DNA of 64,000 nucleotides, taken from the NCBI RefSeq assembly GCF_000622325.1, contig NZ_JASE01000005.1, positions 1,302,001 to 1,366,000 on the forward strand. Reading direction: 5' to 3'. The translations under genes and the position numbers were made by a program. A model generated the notes under the pieces. It saw nothing but the letters and a program-made list of their open reading frames with translations, was not told the origin of the DNA and did not search any database. This stretch comes from Sulfitobacter geojensis. Lineage in GTDB: Bacteria > Pseudomonadota > Alphaproteobacteria > Rhodobacterales > Rhodobacteraceae. Shown here one piece after another: positions 44,164 through 55,078 of this stretch. The number at the start of each line of letters is the position of its first letter. The stretch's first letter is position 1.

Positions 44164-45006
44164 TTAGTTGGCAGATTCTGTTGCCACCATGTCCAACCAG
44201 CTGAGCAGCGCCGTGATCTGCCCATCCAGCAGCAAGCGCAAATGGTCCACGCCAGCCACATAGTTGGCAAGGATCCCTGCAAGGGCAGGTACCGTCGCTG
44301 CGATCTGCTCCGCATAAACGTAAAGCAGCACAAGCAGTGCGAACAGCACCAGCATGCTAAGAAATCCGCGCCTGAAACCACGCGACTGCTTGCGCGCGCC
44401 ACCGGCACCCAACTCTTCGCGCGTGTCCGGATCGACGCCACTAGGCGTCTGGTCATGGCGCAGGGTTGAATTGATCTCTTCGATATCGGGCAGCAGTTCA
44501 CGGCGCGATGAAATCGCAGCCGCGGTTGCAGCGGCCTCTGCCACCGGTTCGGCCTCGCCACGCAAACGCGCCATCCGCCGTTTTGCTTCCATCGCACGGC
44601 GTTCTTCGCTGTCTTGATCCAACTCGGGCGGAGCGGGTGGTGCGCTGCCCCCGTCCAGCCCCAGATCGGGCTGGCTTTCCAGATTGGTGGACTGGCGTTG
44701 TTTGCGGGCCTCGAATTCGGCTTCGGCCTCCTGACGCAAAATATCGGCCACTGCCGGATCTAGCTGTTTGCGCACCGGTTCTTTCGGGCCGGGGGAAACA
44801 GGCGGCGGTGGCGGGGAAACTTCCTCGTCCGGTTCGGGCGCATCGACACCCAGCGGTGCCTCGTCTTCCTCAGCGGGCATGTGATCCGGGTGATGCTGAA
44901 ACCAGGTTTTGCCGCAATTGGAACATTGGACATCCCGACCGACGGTTGGAACAACCTCGTCAGGCACCTCGTATTGGGCGTCACAATTTGGACAGGTCAA
45001 CCTCAT
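44164..45006 (-). CDS. MJ0042-type zinc-ribbon membrane protein
   Basis: A 280-residue protein. It has an N-terminal zinc ribbon with two CxxC pairs (CPNCDAQYEVPD and CSNCGKTW), then a long proline/acidic linker, and one hydrophobic segment at about 212-235 (RGFLSMLVLFALLVLLYVYA). In related alphaproteobacterial proteins this zinc_ribbon_5 arrangement is of unknown function. It diverges from ftsE. Confidence 0.82.
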   Translation of the reverse strand: MRLTCPNCDAQYEVPDEVVPTVGRDVQCSNCGKTWFQHHPDHMPAEEDEAPLGVDAPEPDEEVSPPPPPVSPGPKEPVRKQLDPAVADILRQEAEAEFEARKQRQSTNLESQPDLGLDGGSAPPAPPELDQDSEERRAMEAKRRMARLRGEAEPVAEAAATAAAISSRRELLPDIEEINSTLRHDQTPSGVDPDTREELGAGGARKQSRGFRRGFLSMLVLFALLVLLYVYAEQIAATVPALAGILANYVAGVDHLRLLLDGQITALLSWLDMVATESAN

Positions 45007-45170
45007 CTGGTGTTCCGCTACTCACTGATAACAATACATATGCACTTTTCACCAGCATATGATCAACAATTCCTTAGTAAAAGCGCTAACTGTTGCCAAA
45101 GTCCAGAACGGACGCATTGAATCCCCAGCGGTGCTGAGGCACAACAGGTGCGGATGGCAAGGATACTCAT

Positions 45171-45848
45171 GTGATCGAGCTGGAAAATGTGGCGTACAGC
45201 TATGGCGGTGGGGAACTACTGTCTGATATTTCGCTAAAACTTGCGCCCGGATCCTTTCATTTTTTGACGGGTCCATCGGGGGCGGGCAAAACAACTTTGA
45301 TGCGCTTGTGCTACGGCGCGTTGCTCCCGACGGCAGGACATGTGCGCCTGTTCGGGGCGGATGCCCGTGGGCTAAGCCGCGATGACATTGCGGTGGTGCG
45401 CCGACGTGTCGGTGTGGTGCATCAGGACGTGCAGTTTCTCAATCATTTGAATGTGACGGAAAACATCGCGCTCCCCTTGACCGTTTCGGGGCGCCACACC
45501 GAAGCGAAAGGCGGTGATCTGGACGAATTGATGTCATGGGTCGGGTTGACCAACCGTGCCGACGCCATGCCGCCGGAATTGTCTGGCGGCGAACGCCAGC
45601 GGGCGGCCCTTGCGCGCGCCGTTATCGTTTCGCCGGACGTGGTGCTGGCAGACGAACCGACGGGCAACGTCGATTGGGAAATGTCACAACGCCTGCTGCG
45701 GCTGCTGATTGAATTGAACAAAATGGGTAAAACGGTGCTGATTGCCACCCATGACCTCAGCTTGATCCGCGCGACCAAAGCCCATGTTCAAGCGCGCGTG
45801 TTGCGCATCGCCAACCGGCGTATTCAACTGGCGGGGGCGGATTTGTGA
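45171..45848 (+). CDS. ftsE: Cell division ATP-binding protein FtsE
   Basis: A 225-residue ABC ATPase with Walker A GPSGAGKTT, signature LSGGERQRAALARA, Walker B VVLADEPTG and the H-loop ATHD. It starts at GTG 45171; the ATG two bases before is immediately followed by a stop. It overlaps ftsX by 4 bases. FtsEX controls peptidoglycan hydrolases at the division site. Confidence 0.93.
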   Translation: MIELENVAYSYGGGELLSDISLKLAPGSFHFLTGPSGAGKTTLMRLCYGALLPTAGHVRLFGADARGLSRDDIAVVRRRVGVVHQDVQFLNHLNVTENIALPLTVSGRHTEAKGGDLDELMSWVGLTNRADAMPPELSGGERQRAALARAVIVSPDVVLADEPTGNVDWEMSQRLLRLLIELNKMGKTVLIATHDLSLIRATKAHVQARVLRIANRRIQLAGADL

Positions 45849-46750
45849 AGTTTGATCTGGCCACATTGCGCGCGCTTATCGCGGGGGACCATCACGCGGA
45901 TCGCGTGGTGCCGCCCTCCGGGTTTACCGCGCAGCTGACTGTTTTTGCTGCCGCTGCGATGGCCTTTCTTGCGGTGTTTGCGCTTGCGCTTTCCTTGGCC
46001 GCGGGCCGTCTGGCGGAACGCTGGGGCGAAGAACTGGCGCGCTCCGCAACAATCCGCATCGTTGCGCCGCAAGACCAGCGTACTGCGCAAACCGATGCCG
46101 CGCTGCGCATTCTGGAAACCACCAAGGGTGTCGCGTCTGCCCGTGCTTTGAGTGACGCTGAACAACAGACCTTGCTGGCCCCGTGGTTCGGCCCTGATCT
46201 GGCGCTGGATGCGCTGCCGGTGCCCCGTCTGATCGAGGTGATCGAGGATGGTGACGGTATGGATCCCGCCGGCCTGCGCCTGCGCCTTGCGGCTGAAGTG
46301 CCCGGCGCCGTGCTTGATGATCACAGCCGTTGGCGTGCCCCGCTGGTTCAGGCGGCCTCGCGCTTGCGGTTGCTGGGGTGGGTATCGATCATCCTGATCG
46401 CGGCCACGGTCGCGGCAATGATCACGCTGGCGGCCAACGCTGCGTTAGCAGCCAATGCGCAGGTGATTGCAGTTCTGCGGCTGGTTGGCGCAACCGATGA
46501 ATATATTGCGCTGGCCTTCATCCGTCGCTTTACGCTGCGTGCCCTATCGGGTGCCGCTGGGGGCGCTGCACTAGGGATGATCGCGGTTCTGCTGTTGCCA
46601 TCGGCGTCGGAAACGGGCGGCTTTTTGACGGGTCTCGGGTTCAAGGGCGCGCATTGGCTCTGGCCGATTTGCATTCCAATTCTGGCGGGTCTTGTCGCCT
46701 TTGCCGCCACCCGCGCAGCGGCCCGCCGCACATTGAGGGAGCTTGCCTGA
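45845..46750 (+). CDS. ftsX: Cell division membrane protein FtsX
   Basis: A 301-residue permease-like partner of FtsE with a start GTG overlapping the ftsE stop. Four hydrophobic segments lie at about 30-52, 175-200, 225-250 and 270-290, with a periplasmic domain between the first two, the FtsX topology. GATDEYIALAFIRRF is a typical loop. It is co-transcribed with plsC-like and PNPOx-like genes. Confidence 0.9.
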   Translation: MKFDLATLRALIAGDHHADRVVPPSGFTAQLTVFAAAAMAFLAVFALALSLAAGRLAERWGEELARSATIRIVAPQDQRTAQTDAALRILETTKGVASARALSDAEQQTLLAPWFGPDLALDALPVPRLIEVIEDGDGMDPAGLRLRLAAEVPGAVLDDHSRWRAPLVQAASRLRLLGWVSIILIAATVAAMITLAANAALAANAQVIAVLRLVGATDEYIALAFIRRFTLRALSGAAGGAALGMIAVLLLPSASETGGFLTGLGFKGAHWLWPICIPILAGLVAFAATRAAARRTLRELA

Positions 46751-47475
46751 TGCTACAATGGATCCGATCGTTGGTATACATCCTTCAGGCGACCATCGCC
46801 ATGCCGGTGATCGGTCTGGTGTTTGCGCCTTGGGCGATGTTTTCGAAAACCGGTGCCTATACGGCCTGCAAAACCTATGCGGCATGGTGCATGTGGTCCG
46901 CGCGTTGGCTGATTGGTCTGCGTTGCGAAGTGCGCGGGGAGGTGCCGCAGGGCGAAGTGTTGGTCGCCGCAAAGCACCAGTCCTTTCTGGACATTATGAT
47001 GATTTTCCACGCTCTGCCACGGGCAAAGTTCATCATGAAACGCGAAATTCTCTGGACGCCTGTGATTGGCCAATACACCAAACGCATGCAGATGATCGCC
47101 GTTGACCGGGGCAAGCGCGGCAAAGCCATTTCCAAGATGATGGAAGATGTGAACGCCGGCCGGATCGAACCGGGACAGATCGTCATCTATCCACAAGGCA
47201 CCCGCGTCGCACCGGGGGCACATGTGGGGTATAAGGTGGGGACGGCGGTTCTTTACGGCCAGCTTGAGCAACCTTGCATTCCGGTGGCAACAAATGCCGG
47301 CTATTTCTGGCCACGGCGGGGGCTGTTCCGCAGGCCGGGGTTGGCCGTGGTCGAGTTTTTGCCACCCATTGCGCCGGGCCTGACCAAAGATGCCTTTATG
47401 AAGCAGTTGGAACAAACTGTTGAGACGGCCTCGAATGCCTTGCTGCACGAAGGGGGCTGGCGACCGGATGCGTAA
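46750..47475 (+). CDS. 1-acyl-sn-glycerol-3-phosphate acyltransferase (PlsC family)
   Basis: A 241-residue membrane acyltransferase with an N-terminal hydrophobic segment, the catalytic block AAKHQSFLDIM (HxxxxD-type, read as HQSFLD), and the substrate block YPQGTR. It makes phosphatidic acid from lysophosphatidate. The start overlaps the ftsX stop (TGATG). Confidence 0.88.
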   Translation: MLQWIRSLVYILQATIAMPVIGLVFAPWAMFSKTGAYTACKTYAAWCMWSARWLIGLRCEVRGEVPQGEVLVAAKHQSFLDIMMIFHALPRAKFIMKREILWTPVIGQYTKRMQMIAVDRGKRGKAISKMMEDVNAGRIEPGQIVIYPQGTRVAPGAHVGYKVGTAVLYGQLEQPCIPVATNAGYFWPRRGLFRRPGLAVVEFLPPIAPGLTKDAFMKQLEQTVETASNALLHEGGWRPDA

Positions 47476-48073
47476 GATCCGCGATATCGACGCTCTTGCA
47501 GCGTTGTATGGCAAACCCGGTGCACCGGCGCTGCGCAAGGTCGCGACGCAAATGACACCGCTTTATCGCAAGTGGATCATGGCATCGCGGCTTTGTGTGC
47601 TTAGCACCGTTGGGCCGCAGGGCACTGACGGTAGTCCTCGCGGCGACGACGGCCCTGTCGTGATGGAAGTGGACGCGCAGACCCTCGCGATGCCCGATTG
47701 GCGGGGCAACAACCGGCTGGATTCATTGCGCAATATCGTTGATGACGGGCGCGTGTCCTTGATGTTCATCGTTGCCGGATCGGCCAATGTTGTACGGGTA
47801 AACGGGACGGCGTTCCTGACAGATGACGCCGCGCTACGGGCGCGGTTCGACAAAAATGGCCGCCTGCCAGCCACAGTGATCGTCATTGAGATTGCCGAAA
47901 TTTACACTCAATGCGCGCGTGCCCTGATACGGTCGGGCATTTGGGCCGGCATTGATGAAAGCGGTGATTTGCCCAGTGTCGGAGAGATACTGGCCGAAAT
48001 GACAAGTGGTGAAGAGGGCGGTGCGCCCTACGATGCCGCTTGGGGGGCGAGAGCGGCCGACACGATGTGGTAA
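47468..48073 (+). CDS. Pyridoxamine 5'-phosphate oxidase-family protein
   Basis: A 201-residue split-barrel flavoprotein (MSMEG_1061-like group), with RLCVLSTVGPQGTDGSPRGD, LAMPDWRGNNRLDSLRNI and GLMFIV-like strand VSLMFIVAGSANVVRVNG. It overlaps the plsC-like gene by 8 bases. The function is likely flavin-dependent reduction of a small molecule; it is not PdxH, which has a different C-terminus. Confidence 0.82.
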   Translation: MRKIRDIDALAALYGKPGAPALRKVATQMTPLYRKWIMASRLCVLSTVGPQGTDGSPRGDDGPVVMEVDAQTLAMPDWRGNNRLDSLRNIVDDGRVSLMFIVAGSANVVRVNGTAFLTDDAALRARFDKNGRLPATVIVIEIAEIYTQCARALIRSGIWAGIDESGDLPSVGEILAEMTSGEEGGAPYDAAWGARAADTMW

Positions 48074-48091
48074 ACTGTCGGGGGTGGTAAA

Positions 48092-48118
48092 ATCGGGTGG
48101 GCTTGTCGCCCACCCGAT
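48092..48118 (-). terminator. Terminator hairpin between convergent genes
   Basis: ATCGGGTGGGC and GCCCACCCGAT form a perfect 11-bp stem around TTGTC. Reading the minus strand the stem is followed by TTTT, so it best fits the end of the lpd transcript, 4 bp after that stop. It may also stop the plus-strand operon. Confidence 0.75.
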
Positions 48119-48122
48119 CGGG

Positions 48123-49511
48123 TTACATGTGGATCGGACCGTCGCCACAGGCCAAAGCCGCTTCGCGCACAGCTTCGGAATAGGTCGGGTGGGCATGGCA
48201 GGTCATTGCAAGATCCTGGGCTGACGCGCCAAATTCCATCGCGACACAGACCTCGTGGATCAAATCCCCGGCACCCGGTCCGATGATGTGGGCCCCCAGA
48301 ATGCGATCCGTTTCCTTGTCTGCAAGAATTTTGACAAACCCGTCACCGGCGAAAACGGCCTTGGCGCGCGCATTCCCCATAAAGCTGAACTTGCCGACCT
48401 TATAGGCGCGGCCCGCTTCTTTCAGCGTTGCTTCGGTTTCGCCGACGTTCGCAACTTCGGGGTGGGTATAGATCACGCCGGGGATCACGCCGTAGTTTAC
48501 GTGGCCATGTTTGCCAGCGATCACTTCGGCGACGGCCATGCCTTCGTCTTCGGCTTTATGTGCCAGCATCGGCCCCTCGATTACGTCGCCGATGGCATAG
48601 ATGCCTTTTGCCGAGGTCTGCCAGTTCTTGTCGACAGCGATTTGGCCCCGCTTGGTCAACTCGACGCCAAGGGCATCAATCCCCAGACCGTCATGCACCG
48701 GTTTGCGACCCGTCGCGACCAGTACAACATCCGCGTCCAGCACATGCTCGCTGTCGTCTTTGCGCAGTTTATAATGCACCTTGGCTTTGGTTTTGCTCGC
48801 CTCGGTCTTCTGGACGGCGGCACCCATGATGAATTCAAGGCCCTGTTTCTTCAACATCCGCTGAAAGACCTTTTGCACCTCTGGGTCCATACCGGGTGTG
48901 ACCGCGTCAAGGAATTCAACCACGGTGACTTCGCTGCCCAGACGCGCATAAACGCTGCCCAGTTCCAGCCCGATCACACCGGCACCGATGACGACCAGTT
49001 TCTTGGGTACCTTGCCCAGTTCCAGCGCGCCGGTGGAGGTCACAACAACCTTTTCGTCAACTTCGACGCCGGGCAGGGACGAAGGCTCGGAACCGGTTGC
49101 GATGATGATGTTCTTGGCCTCGTGAACCTCGTCGCCGACTTTTACTTTGCCTGCTTCGGGGACAGATCCCCACCCTTTCAGCCAGTCGATCTTGTTCTTT
49201 TTGAACAGAAATTCGATGCCTTTGGTGTTTGAGTCGACGGTGGATTGCTTGTAGGTCAGCATCTGTTTCCAATCGACGGAAGGGCTTTTGCCCTTAAGGC
49301 CCATTTCGGCGAAATTATGTTCCGCTTCGTGCAGCATGTGCGATGCATGCAGCAACGCCTTGGATGGGATACAGCCGACGTTCAGGCAGGTGCCGCCCAA
49401 TGTCTCGCGGCCCTCGACGCAGGCGGTTTTCAGACCCAGTTGCGCACAGCGGATGGCGGCAACATAGCCGCCGGGGCCGGAGCCGATCACGATGACATCA
49501 TAGCTGGACAT
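48123..49511 (-). CDS. lpdA: Dihydrolipoyl dehydrogenase
   Basis: A 462-residue flavoprotein, E3 of the 2-oxoglutarate dehydrogenase complex. FAD-binding [17 protein letters not shown], redox disulfide [13 protein letters not shown] and the C-terminal catalytic HAHPTYSE are present. It is the last gene of the suc block, 18 bp downstream of a MAPEG gene and behind sucB. It probably also serves glycine cleavage or other complexes. Confidence 0.95.
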   Translation of the reverse strand: MSSYDVIVIGSGPGGYVAAIRCAQLGLKTACVEGRETLGGTCLNVGCIPSKALLHASHMLHEAEHNFAEMGLKGKSPSVDWKQMLTYKQSTVDSNTKGIEFLFKKNKIDWLKGWGSVPEAGKVKVGDEVHEAKNIIIATGSEPSSLPGVEVDEKVVVTSTGALELGKVPKKLVVIGAGVIGLELGSVYARLGSEVTVVEFLDAVTPGMDPEVQKVFQRMLKKQGLEFIMGAAVQKTEASKTKAKVHYKLRKDDSEHVLDADVVLVATGRKPVHDGLGIDALGVELTKRGQIAVDKNWQTSAKGIYAIGDVIEGPMLAHKAEDEGMAVAEVIAGKHGHVNYGVIPGVIYTHPEVANVGETEATLKEAGRAYKVGKFSFMGNARAKAVFAGDGFVKILADKETDRILGAHIIGPGAGDLIHEVCVAMEFGASAQDLAMTCHAHPTYSEAVREAALACGDGPIHM

Positions 49512-49529
49512 GGGGGTTCTCCTTGGGAG

Positions 49530-49925
49530 TTAGATGAGCGCTGCAAGCAGCATAAGTGTGGTGGCAAGAAGGCCTGCAACCCAGATATAAGAACGGGTAG
49601 GAACAAGCCCCTTCGCATAGGCAGGAATATAGGCAGCGCGGGCAATCAGATAAACCCATGCGCAAAATGCAGTGAAACCGGAATTCTGGCCGGACATCTG
49701 AATAACGCCGACTGCGATTGTAAACAGGATTAGGCCCTGAAAGTGATTGTCGAACGCACGGCCGAGACGCGCGGTTTGTTCCGACATCTGGCGGCTGGGA
49801 TCACGGTCACGGGGTGACATGGTATACCCCATGCCCAGTTCCTTATTCGCCGGCACAGCATATAGCGCGAATTGCACGATCTGCAGGATGGCTGCAAGGG
49901 TCAGGACGGTGAGTTCTGGGGTCAT
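49530..49925 (-). CDS. MAPEG-family membrane protein
   Basis: A 131-residue protein with about four hydrophobic helices and ARLGRAFDNHFQGLILFTIAV, typical of MAPEG (membrane-associated eicosanoid/glutathione) proteins. AAAGGAC precedes ATG 49925; the longer frame is not supported. It sits between sucB and lpd, as in several Roseobacter genomes I recall. The function is unknown. Confidence 0.85.
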   Translation of the reverse strand: MTPELTVLTLAAILQIVQFALYAVPANKELGMGYTMSPRDRDPSRQMSEQTARLGRAFDNHFQGLILFTIAVGVIQMSGQNSGFTAFCAWVYLIARAAYIPAYAKGLVPTRSYIWVAGLLATTLMLLAALI

Positions 49926-49977
49926 CAGATGTCCTTTCGCTGTGAACGCGAACGCAGGGTATCGGACTTTCGTCAAG

Positions 49978-50030
49978 GGCGGGGAGACCCCCGCCCTACA
50001 GTCGATCCGTAGGGCGGAGGTTTCCCCGCC
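49978..50030. repeat. REP-like inverted repeat between sucB and MAPEG genes
   Basis: Two arms of about 22 bp (GGCGGGGAGACCCCCGCCC in front, GGGCGGAGGTTTCCCCGCC behind) pair with two mismatches around AGTCGATCC, 8 bp after the sucB stop. Such GTAGGGCGG palindromes recur between genes in Rhodobacteraceae. It could stabilise the suc mRNA or act as a weak terminator. Confidence 0.7.
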
Positions 50031-50037
50031 AGTTACG

Positions 50038-51561
50038 TCACAAATCCATCAACAGGCGGCGTGGATCTTCCAACATCTCCTTGACGCGCACAAGGAAAGT
50101 CACAGCCCCTTTGCCGTCAATGATCCGGTGGTCATAGGACAGCGAGATATACATCATGGGGCGGATCACGATTTCACCGCCAATGACCATCGCGCGGTCC
50201 TGAATTTTCGCCATGCCAAGGATACCGGACTGTGGCGGGTTCAGGATCGGCGCTGTCATCAATGAGCCGTAAACACCGCCGTTGGAGATGGTGAAGGTGC
50301 CGCCGGTCATATCCGCCATGGTCAGCTTGCCGTCACGGGCCTTCTTACCCATGTCGCCAATCGCCTTTTCGATACCGGCAAAAGACATCGTATCCACGTC
50401 GCGGATTACCGGCACCACAAGGCCCGTTGGCGTGCCTGCGGCAACACCCATGTGGACGTAGTTCTTGTAGATCACATCGGTACCGTCGATCTCTGCGTTG
50501 ACCTCGGGAATTTCTTTCAGCGCGTGGCAGCAGGCTTTGGTGAAGAAAGACATGAAGCCCATGCGCACGCCGTGTTTCTTTTCAAAATCGGCCTTGTAGG
50601 TGTTCCGGATTGCCATCACCTCGGTCATGTCGACCTCGTTGAAGGTGGTAAGGATCGCGGCGGTGTTTTGGGCTTCTTTCAAACGGCGCGCCATGGTCTG
50701 TTTCAGGCGGGTCATTTTCACCCGTTCCTCGCGCGCGGCGTCATCGGCGGCAGAGGGTGCACGTGGTTTTGCAGCGGCCGCTGGGGCAGCGGCAGTCGTG
50801 CCCGCCGCGATTGCTTTGGCCACGTCTTCTTTCATCACGCGCCCGTCGCGGCCAGTGCCCGTGACCGCATCGCGGTTGATGCCGGCCTCTGCCATCGCCT
50901 TTTTCGCCGACGGCGCATCCTCGACATCCTTGCCCGTACCGGTGCTTGCCGCTGCGGGCGCTGGTGCGTTTTCCTGCGCGGGGGCAGATGCGGCTGCGCC
51001 CGCACCGGAGGAAATCACCGCGAGTTTGGCGGATGCCTCGACTGTGCTGCCTTCTTCGGCAAGAATTTCGCTCAGTACGCCAGCCGCCGGTGCCGGCACT
51101 TCAACGCTGACCTTGTCGGTTTCCAATTCGCATAGCATCTCGTCCTGCGCGACAGTGTCGCCGACTTTCTTGAACCAGGTGCTCACGGTCGCTTCGGTTA
51201 CGCTCTCGCCAAGGGTCGGCACCATCACATCAACAGATGCACCACCTTCTTCGCGGGGGGACTGGCTGGCGGTGTCATCGGCTTTGGCGGCCTCTTTCGT
51301 TTTGGGGGCGGCATCCGTTCCCGCGTCCCCTTCGGAGATATTAGCCAAAAGCGCGTCAACACCAACTGTTTCCCCCTCGGCGGCAACCACTTCGGACAGG
51401 GTGCCGGCAACGGGGCTGGGCACTTCGACGGTTACCTTGTCGGTTTCCAGCTCACAGAGCATTTCATCAACGGCGACGGTATCACCGGGTTTCTTGAACC
51501 ATGTCGCAACGGTTGCTTCGGTTACGGATTCGCCCAGCGTGGGTACGCGTACTTCGGTCAT
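50038..51561 (-). CDS. sucB: 2-oxoglutarate dehydrogenase E2 with two lipoyl domains
   Basis: A 507-residue dihydrolipoyl succinyltransferase. Two lipoyl domains (about 1-77 and 108-185) each have ELETDKV with the lipoylated lysine. Alanine/proline linkers follow, then a peripheral-subunit-binding domain ([29 protein letters not shown]), then the catalytic core ending in [17 protein letters not shown]. coli SucB has one lipoyl domain. The start overlaps the sucA stop by ATGA. Confidence 0.95.
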   Translation of the reverse strand: MTEVRVPTLGESVTEATVATWFKKPGDTVAVDEMLCELETDKVTVEVPSPVAGTLSEVVAAEGETVGVDALLANISEGDAGTDAAPKTKEAAKADDTASQSPREEGGASVDVMVPTLGESVTEATVSTWFKKVGDTVAQDEMLCELETDKVSVEVPAPAAGVLSEILAEEGSTVEASAKLAVISSGAGAAASAPAQENAPAPAAASTGTGKDVEDAPSAKKAMAEAGINRDAVTGTGRDGRVMKEDVAKAIAAGTTAAAPAAAAKPRAPSAADDAAREERVKMTRLKQTMARRLKEAQNTAAILTTFNEVDMTEVMAIRNTYKADFEKKHGVRMGFMSFFTKACCHALKEIPEVNAEIDGTDVIYKNYVHMGVAAGTPTGLVVPVIRDVDTMSFAGIEKAIGDMGKKARDGKLTMADMTGGTFTISNGGVYGSLMTAPILNPPQSGILGMAKIQDRAMVIGGEIVIRPMMYISLSYDHRIIDGKGAVTFLVRVKEMLEDPRRLLMDL

Positions 51562-54524
51562 TTCTTTGATCCTTCAAGTGTCAGCGCCTCGTCGATGAGG
51601 GCGGCTTGCTGTGATTTATGCATGCTGGCCAGACCCGTCGCGGGTGACGCAGCAGCGGCGCGACCGGCATAGGTGGGGCGCGATTGTTTGGCGTTGATAC
51701 GGGTCAGAACCCATTCGATATTCGGTTCGATGAAGGACCATGCGCCCTGGTTCTTGGGCTCTTCCTGACACCAGACCATATCGGCGTTCTTAAACCGCTC
51801 CAGTTCCTTGACCGCGGATTGCGCGGGGAAGGGATAGAATTGTTCGAAACGCAGCAGGTAGACATCGTCGATGCCCCGCGCGTCGCGCTCTTCCAGCAGG
51901 TCGTAATAGACCTTGCCGGAACACATGACGACGCGCTTGATCTTGTCGTCCGCCACCAGCGTCGTGTCGGAATTACCGTGCTGTGCGTCATCCCACAATA
52001 CGCGGTGGAACGACGAACCCGTGGTGAATTCATCTGCCGTGCTGACGGCCATCTTGTGACGCAGCAGGGATTTTGGTGTCATCAACATCAAAGGCTTGCG
52101 ATAGCTGCGGTGCAACTGGCGACGCAGGATGTGGAAGTAGTTTGCAGGTGTGGTGCAATTCGCCACGATCCAGTTGTCGCCGCCGCACATGGTCAGGAAC
52201 CGCTCCAGACGCGCGCTGGAGTGTTCGGGGCCTTGCCCCTCATATCCATGCGGCATCAGGCAGACGAGGCCGGACATGCGTAGCCATTTGCTTTCGCCGG
52301 AACTGATGAACTGGTCGAACATGATTTGCGCGCCGTTGGCGAAATCGCCGAATTGTGCCTCCCAAAGCGTCAGCGCATTGGGTTCGGCCAGAGAGTAGCC
52401 GTATTCAAAACCGAGCACCGCATATTCGGACAGCATCGAGTCGATCACTTCGTATTCGGCCTGACCCTCGCGGATGTGATTCAGCGGGTAATAGCGTTCT
52501 TCGTTTTCCTGATTGATCAGACCGGAATGGCGTTGGCTGAATGTCCCACGGGTCGAATCCTGACCGGACAGGCGTACTTTGTAGCCTTCGGTAAGCAACG
52601 ACCCGAAAGCCAATGCTTCTGCCGTGGCCCAGTCAAAGCCCTTGCCGGATTTGAACATCTCGGCTTTGGTGTCCAACAGGCGACCAACGGTTTTGTGCAG
52701 CGGGAAACCGTCAGGTGCCGTGGTCAGGGATTTCCCGACCTCGGCAAGGGTTTCCTTTTTGATCGCCGTCTTGCCGCGCTGGTATTTCTTGCCGCGCTTG
52801 TCCAGATGTGACCACTTGCCGTCCAGCCAATCCGCCTTGTTTGGGCGGAACTCTTTGCCCGCTTCGAACTCGTCGTTCATCAGTTTCTGGAAATCGGCCT
52901 TCATATCCTCGATCTCGCCCTCGGGGACCAACCCGTCTTTGACCAGACGTTCGGCATAGAGGCTGAGGGTGGTTTTGTGGCCTTTGATCTTTTTGTACAT
53001 CACCGGGTTGGTGAACATCGGCTCGTCGCCTTCGTTGTGACCAAAGCGGCGGTAACAAATAAGGTCGATCACCACGTCCTTGTGGAACTTCTGGCGGAAC
53101 TCCGTTGCGACGCGGGCCGCATGTACCACGGCTTCGGGATCATCCCCGTTGACGTGGAAAATCGGCGCTTCGACCACCAAAGCGTTGTCAGTGGGATAGG
53201 GCGAAGAGCGCGAGAAATGTGGCGCCGTGGTGAAACCGATCTGGTTGTTCACGACGATATGCATAGTGCCGCCGGTCTTGTGACCGCGCAGGCCGGACAG
53301 GGCGAAACACTCTGCCACAACACCCTGACCGGCAAAAGCCGCATCGCCGTGCAGAAGGATCGGCATGACTGCAGTCCGGTCGTGATCGCCCAACTGGTCC
53401 TGCTTGGCGCGGACCTTGCCGATGACCACAGGGTTCACCGCCTCAAGGTGGGAGGGGTTCGCCGTCAGCGACAGGTGCACCGAATTGTCGTCAAATTCAC
53501 GGTCGGAAGACGCACCGAGGTGGTATTTCACGTCACCAGACCCATCGACATCTTCGGGTTTAAAGCTACCGCCCTGAAACTCGTTGAAAATCGCCCGGTA
53601 AGGTTTTTGCATCACGTTGGCGAGGACCGAAAGGCGGCCCCGGTGTGGCATACCGATGACGATGTCTTTGACGCCCAACTGGCCGCCCCGTTTGATGATC
53701 TGCTCCATCGCAGGAACAAGGCTTTCGCCGCCGTCCAGACCAAACCGTTTGGTGCCCATGTATTTAACATGCAGGAACTTTTCGAAACCTTCGGCCTCGA
53801 CCAGCTTGCTCAGGATCGCTTTACGCCCGTTCTTGGTAAACGCGATTTCCTTGCCATAGCCCTCGATCCGCTCTTTCAGCCAACCGGCTTCTTCGGGGTT
53901 GGAGATGTGCATATATTGCAGAGCAAAAGTCCCACAATAGGTGGATTTCACGATGGCAACAATCTGCTTCATCGTGGCCACTTCAAGGCCCAGCACGTTG
54001 TCGATAAAGATCGGGCGGTCCATGTCGGCATCGCTAAAGCCGTAGGCCTTGGGATCGAGCTCGGGGTGGTCCCCCATGTCACGCATGTTCAACGGATCAA
54101 GGTCGGCCGCCAGATGACCGCGGATCCGGTAGGCACGGATCAGCATCAGCGCGCGGATAGAATCCAGCACCGCTGTCTTGATCTGGTCATCGCTGACCGA
54201 AACGCCCTTTTCCGTGGCCTTGGCCTTGATTTTGTCACCGGCGGATTTTGCTTCGGCGGGTTCAGGCCAAATGCCTGTCAGGGCACCCATGGTGTCGCCG
54301 GCAGGGGCGGGGGGCCAGTCATTGCGCGCCCAGGACGGACCGGAGGCTTCGGCCTCGACCGCTTTGCGCTCGTCGCCCATGGCCTGAAAAAACACATGCC
54401 ACGCCTCATCGACCGACGCAGGGTCCGCCGCGTATCGCGCATAGAGCTGTTCCAGATAGGCCGCGTTATCGCCCTCCATAAAAGAGGACGCGTGGAAATG
54501 GTCGTTGGCAGGTTGTTCGGTCAT
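51558..54524 (-). CDS. sucA: 2-oxoglutarate dehydrogenase E1 component
   Basis: A 988-residue thiamine-diphosphate enzyme, normal in length. The N-terminal E2-binding segment is [17 protein letters not shown]. The ThDP and Mg motif region includes [13 protein letters not shown] followed by NNQIGFTT. The C-terminal pyrimidine-binding part has [27 protein letters not shown]. It decarboxylates 2-oxoglutarate and passes succinyl to SucB. It lies 31 bp behind a DUF805 gene's coding end. Confidence 0.95.
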   Translation of the reverse strand: MTEQPANDHFHASSFMEGDNAAYLEQLYARYAADPASVDEAWHVFFQAMGDERKAVEAEASGPSWARNDWPPAPAGDTMGALTGIWPEPAEAKSAGDKIKAKATEKGVSVSDDQIKTAVLDSIRALMLIRAYRIRGHLAADLDPLNMRDMGDHPELDPKAYGFSDADMDRPIFIDNVLGLEVATMKQIVAIVKSTYCGTFALQYMHISNPEEAGWLKERIEGYGKEIAFTKNGRKAILSKLVEAEGFEKFLHVKYMGTKRFGLDGGESLVPAMEQIIKRGGQLGVKDIVIGMPHRGRLSVLANVMQKPYRAIFNEFQGGSFKPEDVDGSGDVKYHLGASSDREFDDNSVHLSLTANPSHLEAVNPVVIGKVRAKQDQLGDHDRTAVMPILLHGDAAFAGQGVVAECFALSGLRGHKTGGTMHIVVNNQIGFTTAPHFSRSSPYPTDNALVVEAPIFHVNGDDPEAVVHAARVATEFRQKFHKDVVIDLICYRRFGHNEGDEPMFTNPVMYKKIKGHKTTLSLYAERLVKDGLVPEGEIEDMKADFQKLMNDEFEAGKEFRPNKADWLDGKWSHLDKRGKKYQRGKTAIKKETLAEVGKSLTTAPDGFPLHKTVGRLLDTKAEMFKSGKGFDWATAEALAFGSLLTEGYKVRLSGQDSTRGTFSQRHSGLINQENEERYYPLNHIREGQAEYEVIDSMLSEYAVLGFEYGYSLAEPNALTLWEAQFGDFANGAQIMFDQFISSGESKWLRMSGLVCLMPHGYEGQGPEHSSARLERFLTMCGGDNWIVANCTTPANYFHILRRQLHRSYRKPLMLMTPKSLLRHKMAVSTADEFTTGSSFHRVLWDDAQHGNSDTTLVADDKIKRVVMCSGKVYYDLLEERDARGIDDVYLLRFEQFYPFPAQSAVKELERFKNADMVWCQEEPKNQGAWSFIEPNIEWVLTRINAKQSRPTYAGRAAAASPATGLASMHKSQQAALIDEALTLEGSKK

Positions 54525-54555
54525 TGCGTCACCTTATGGCTGTGCGGGACTTTGA

Positions 54556-55020
54556 TCAGGAGGCGGACACGGGCGGTGGCCCGTAGGTGTTGGTTTCGGG
54601 CTGGCTGGGGCGGGTCAGCCACCAGATGTAGAGGATAAAGATCACAAGGCTGGCGATCGCCAGTATGCCGGAAAGGGCCATCGCGCCCATATTCGGCATT
54701 TCACCCGCCATCATCGCCTCTTCAGTGGGCATCGCGGGGGCGAGCAGCGTGTTCAGCAGGCTGATGCCAAAGGGGATTGCAATGTACCAGCCCGGACGAC
54801 CGGTATCTTGCAAGCGGCGAAACCCCGCGGCGAGGCCAGGACAAAGGACCGCAAGTGAAAAGATCATCCCCAGAGGCCACCAAATCAGCTGGGTGATGAT
54901 GGAGCCGATGATAACCGCAAGGACAAACCACCAATATTCAGAGCGCGAGGCGCGGCCCGAAAATGTGGCGTATTTTTCTGTCAGGCAGGTGCGTACTGCT
55001 GTGGGGAAGTTCATTGTCAT
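54556..55020 (-). CDS. DUF805 membrane protein
   Basis: A 154-residue inner-membrane protein with three to four hydrophobic helices. The DUF805 marks are TFSGRASRSEYWWF at the N-terminus and FRRLQDTGRPGWYI. GGGAGAG precedes ATG 55020. It lies between sucD and sucA. The function is unknown. Confidence 0.85.
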   Translation of the reverse strand: MTMNFPTAVRTCLTEKYATFSGRASRSEYWWFVLAVIIGSIITQLIWWPLGMIFSLAVLCPGLAAGFRRLQDTGRPGWYIAIPFGISLLNTLLAPAMPTEEAMMAGEMPNMGAMALSGILAIASLVIFILYIWWLTRPSQPETNTYGPPPVSAS

Positions 55021-55078
55021 TTTGCTCTCCCGATTGGTGTGTTTCGGTCGGGCAGGATATCCGCCCGACCAAAGGCCT

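Noticed and set aside
48255-49232. Long plus-strand frame opposite lpdA; similar frames at 52977-54638, 56937-58151 and 3620-4684
   Set aside because: All are mirror frames of well-recognised minus-strand genes and carry no motifs of their own.
49978-50030. CRISPR-like repeat or tRNA
   Set aside because: It is a single inverted repeat without spacers, and no tRNA cloverleaf elements are present. No CRISPR array was seen in the window.
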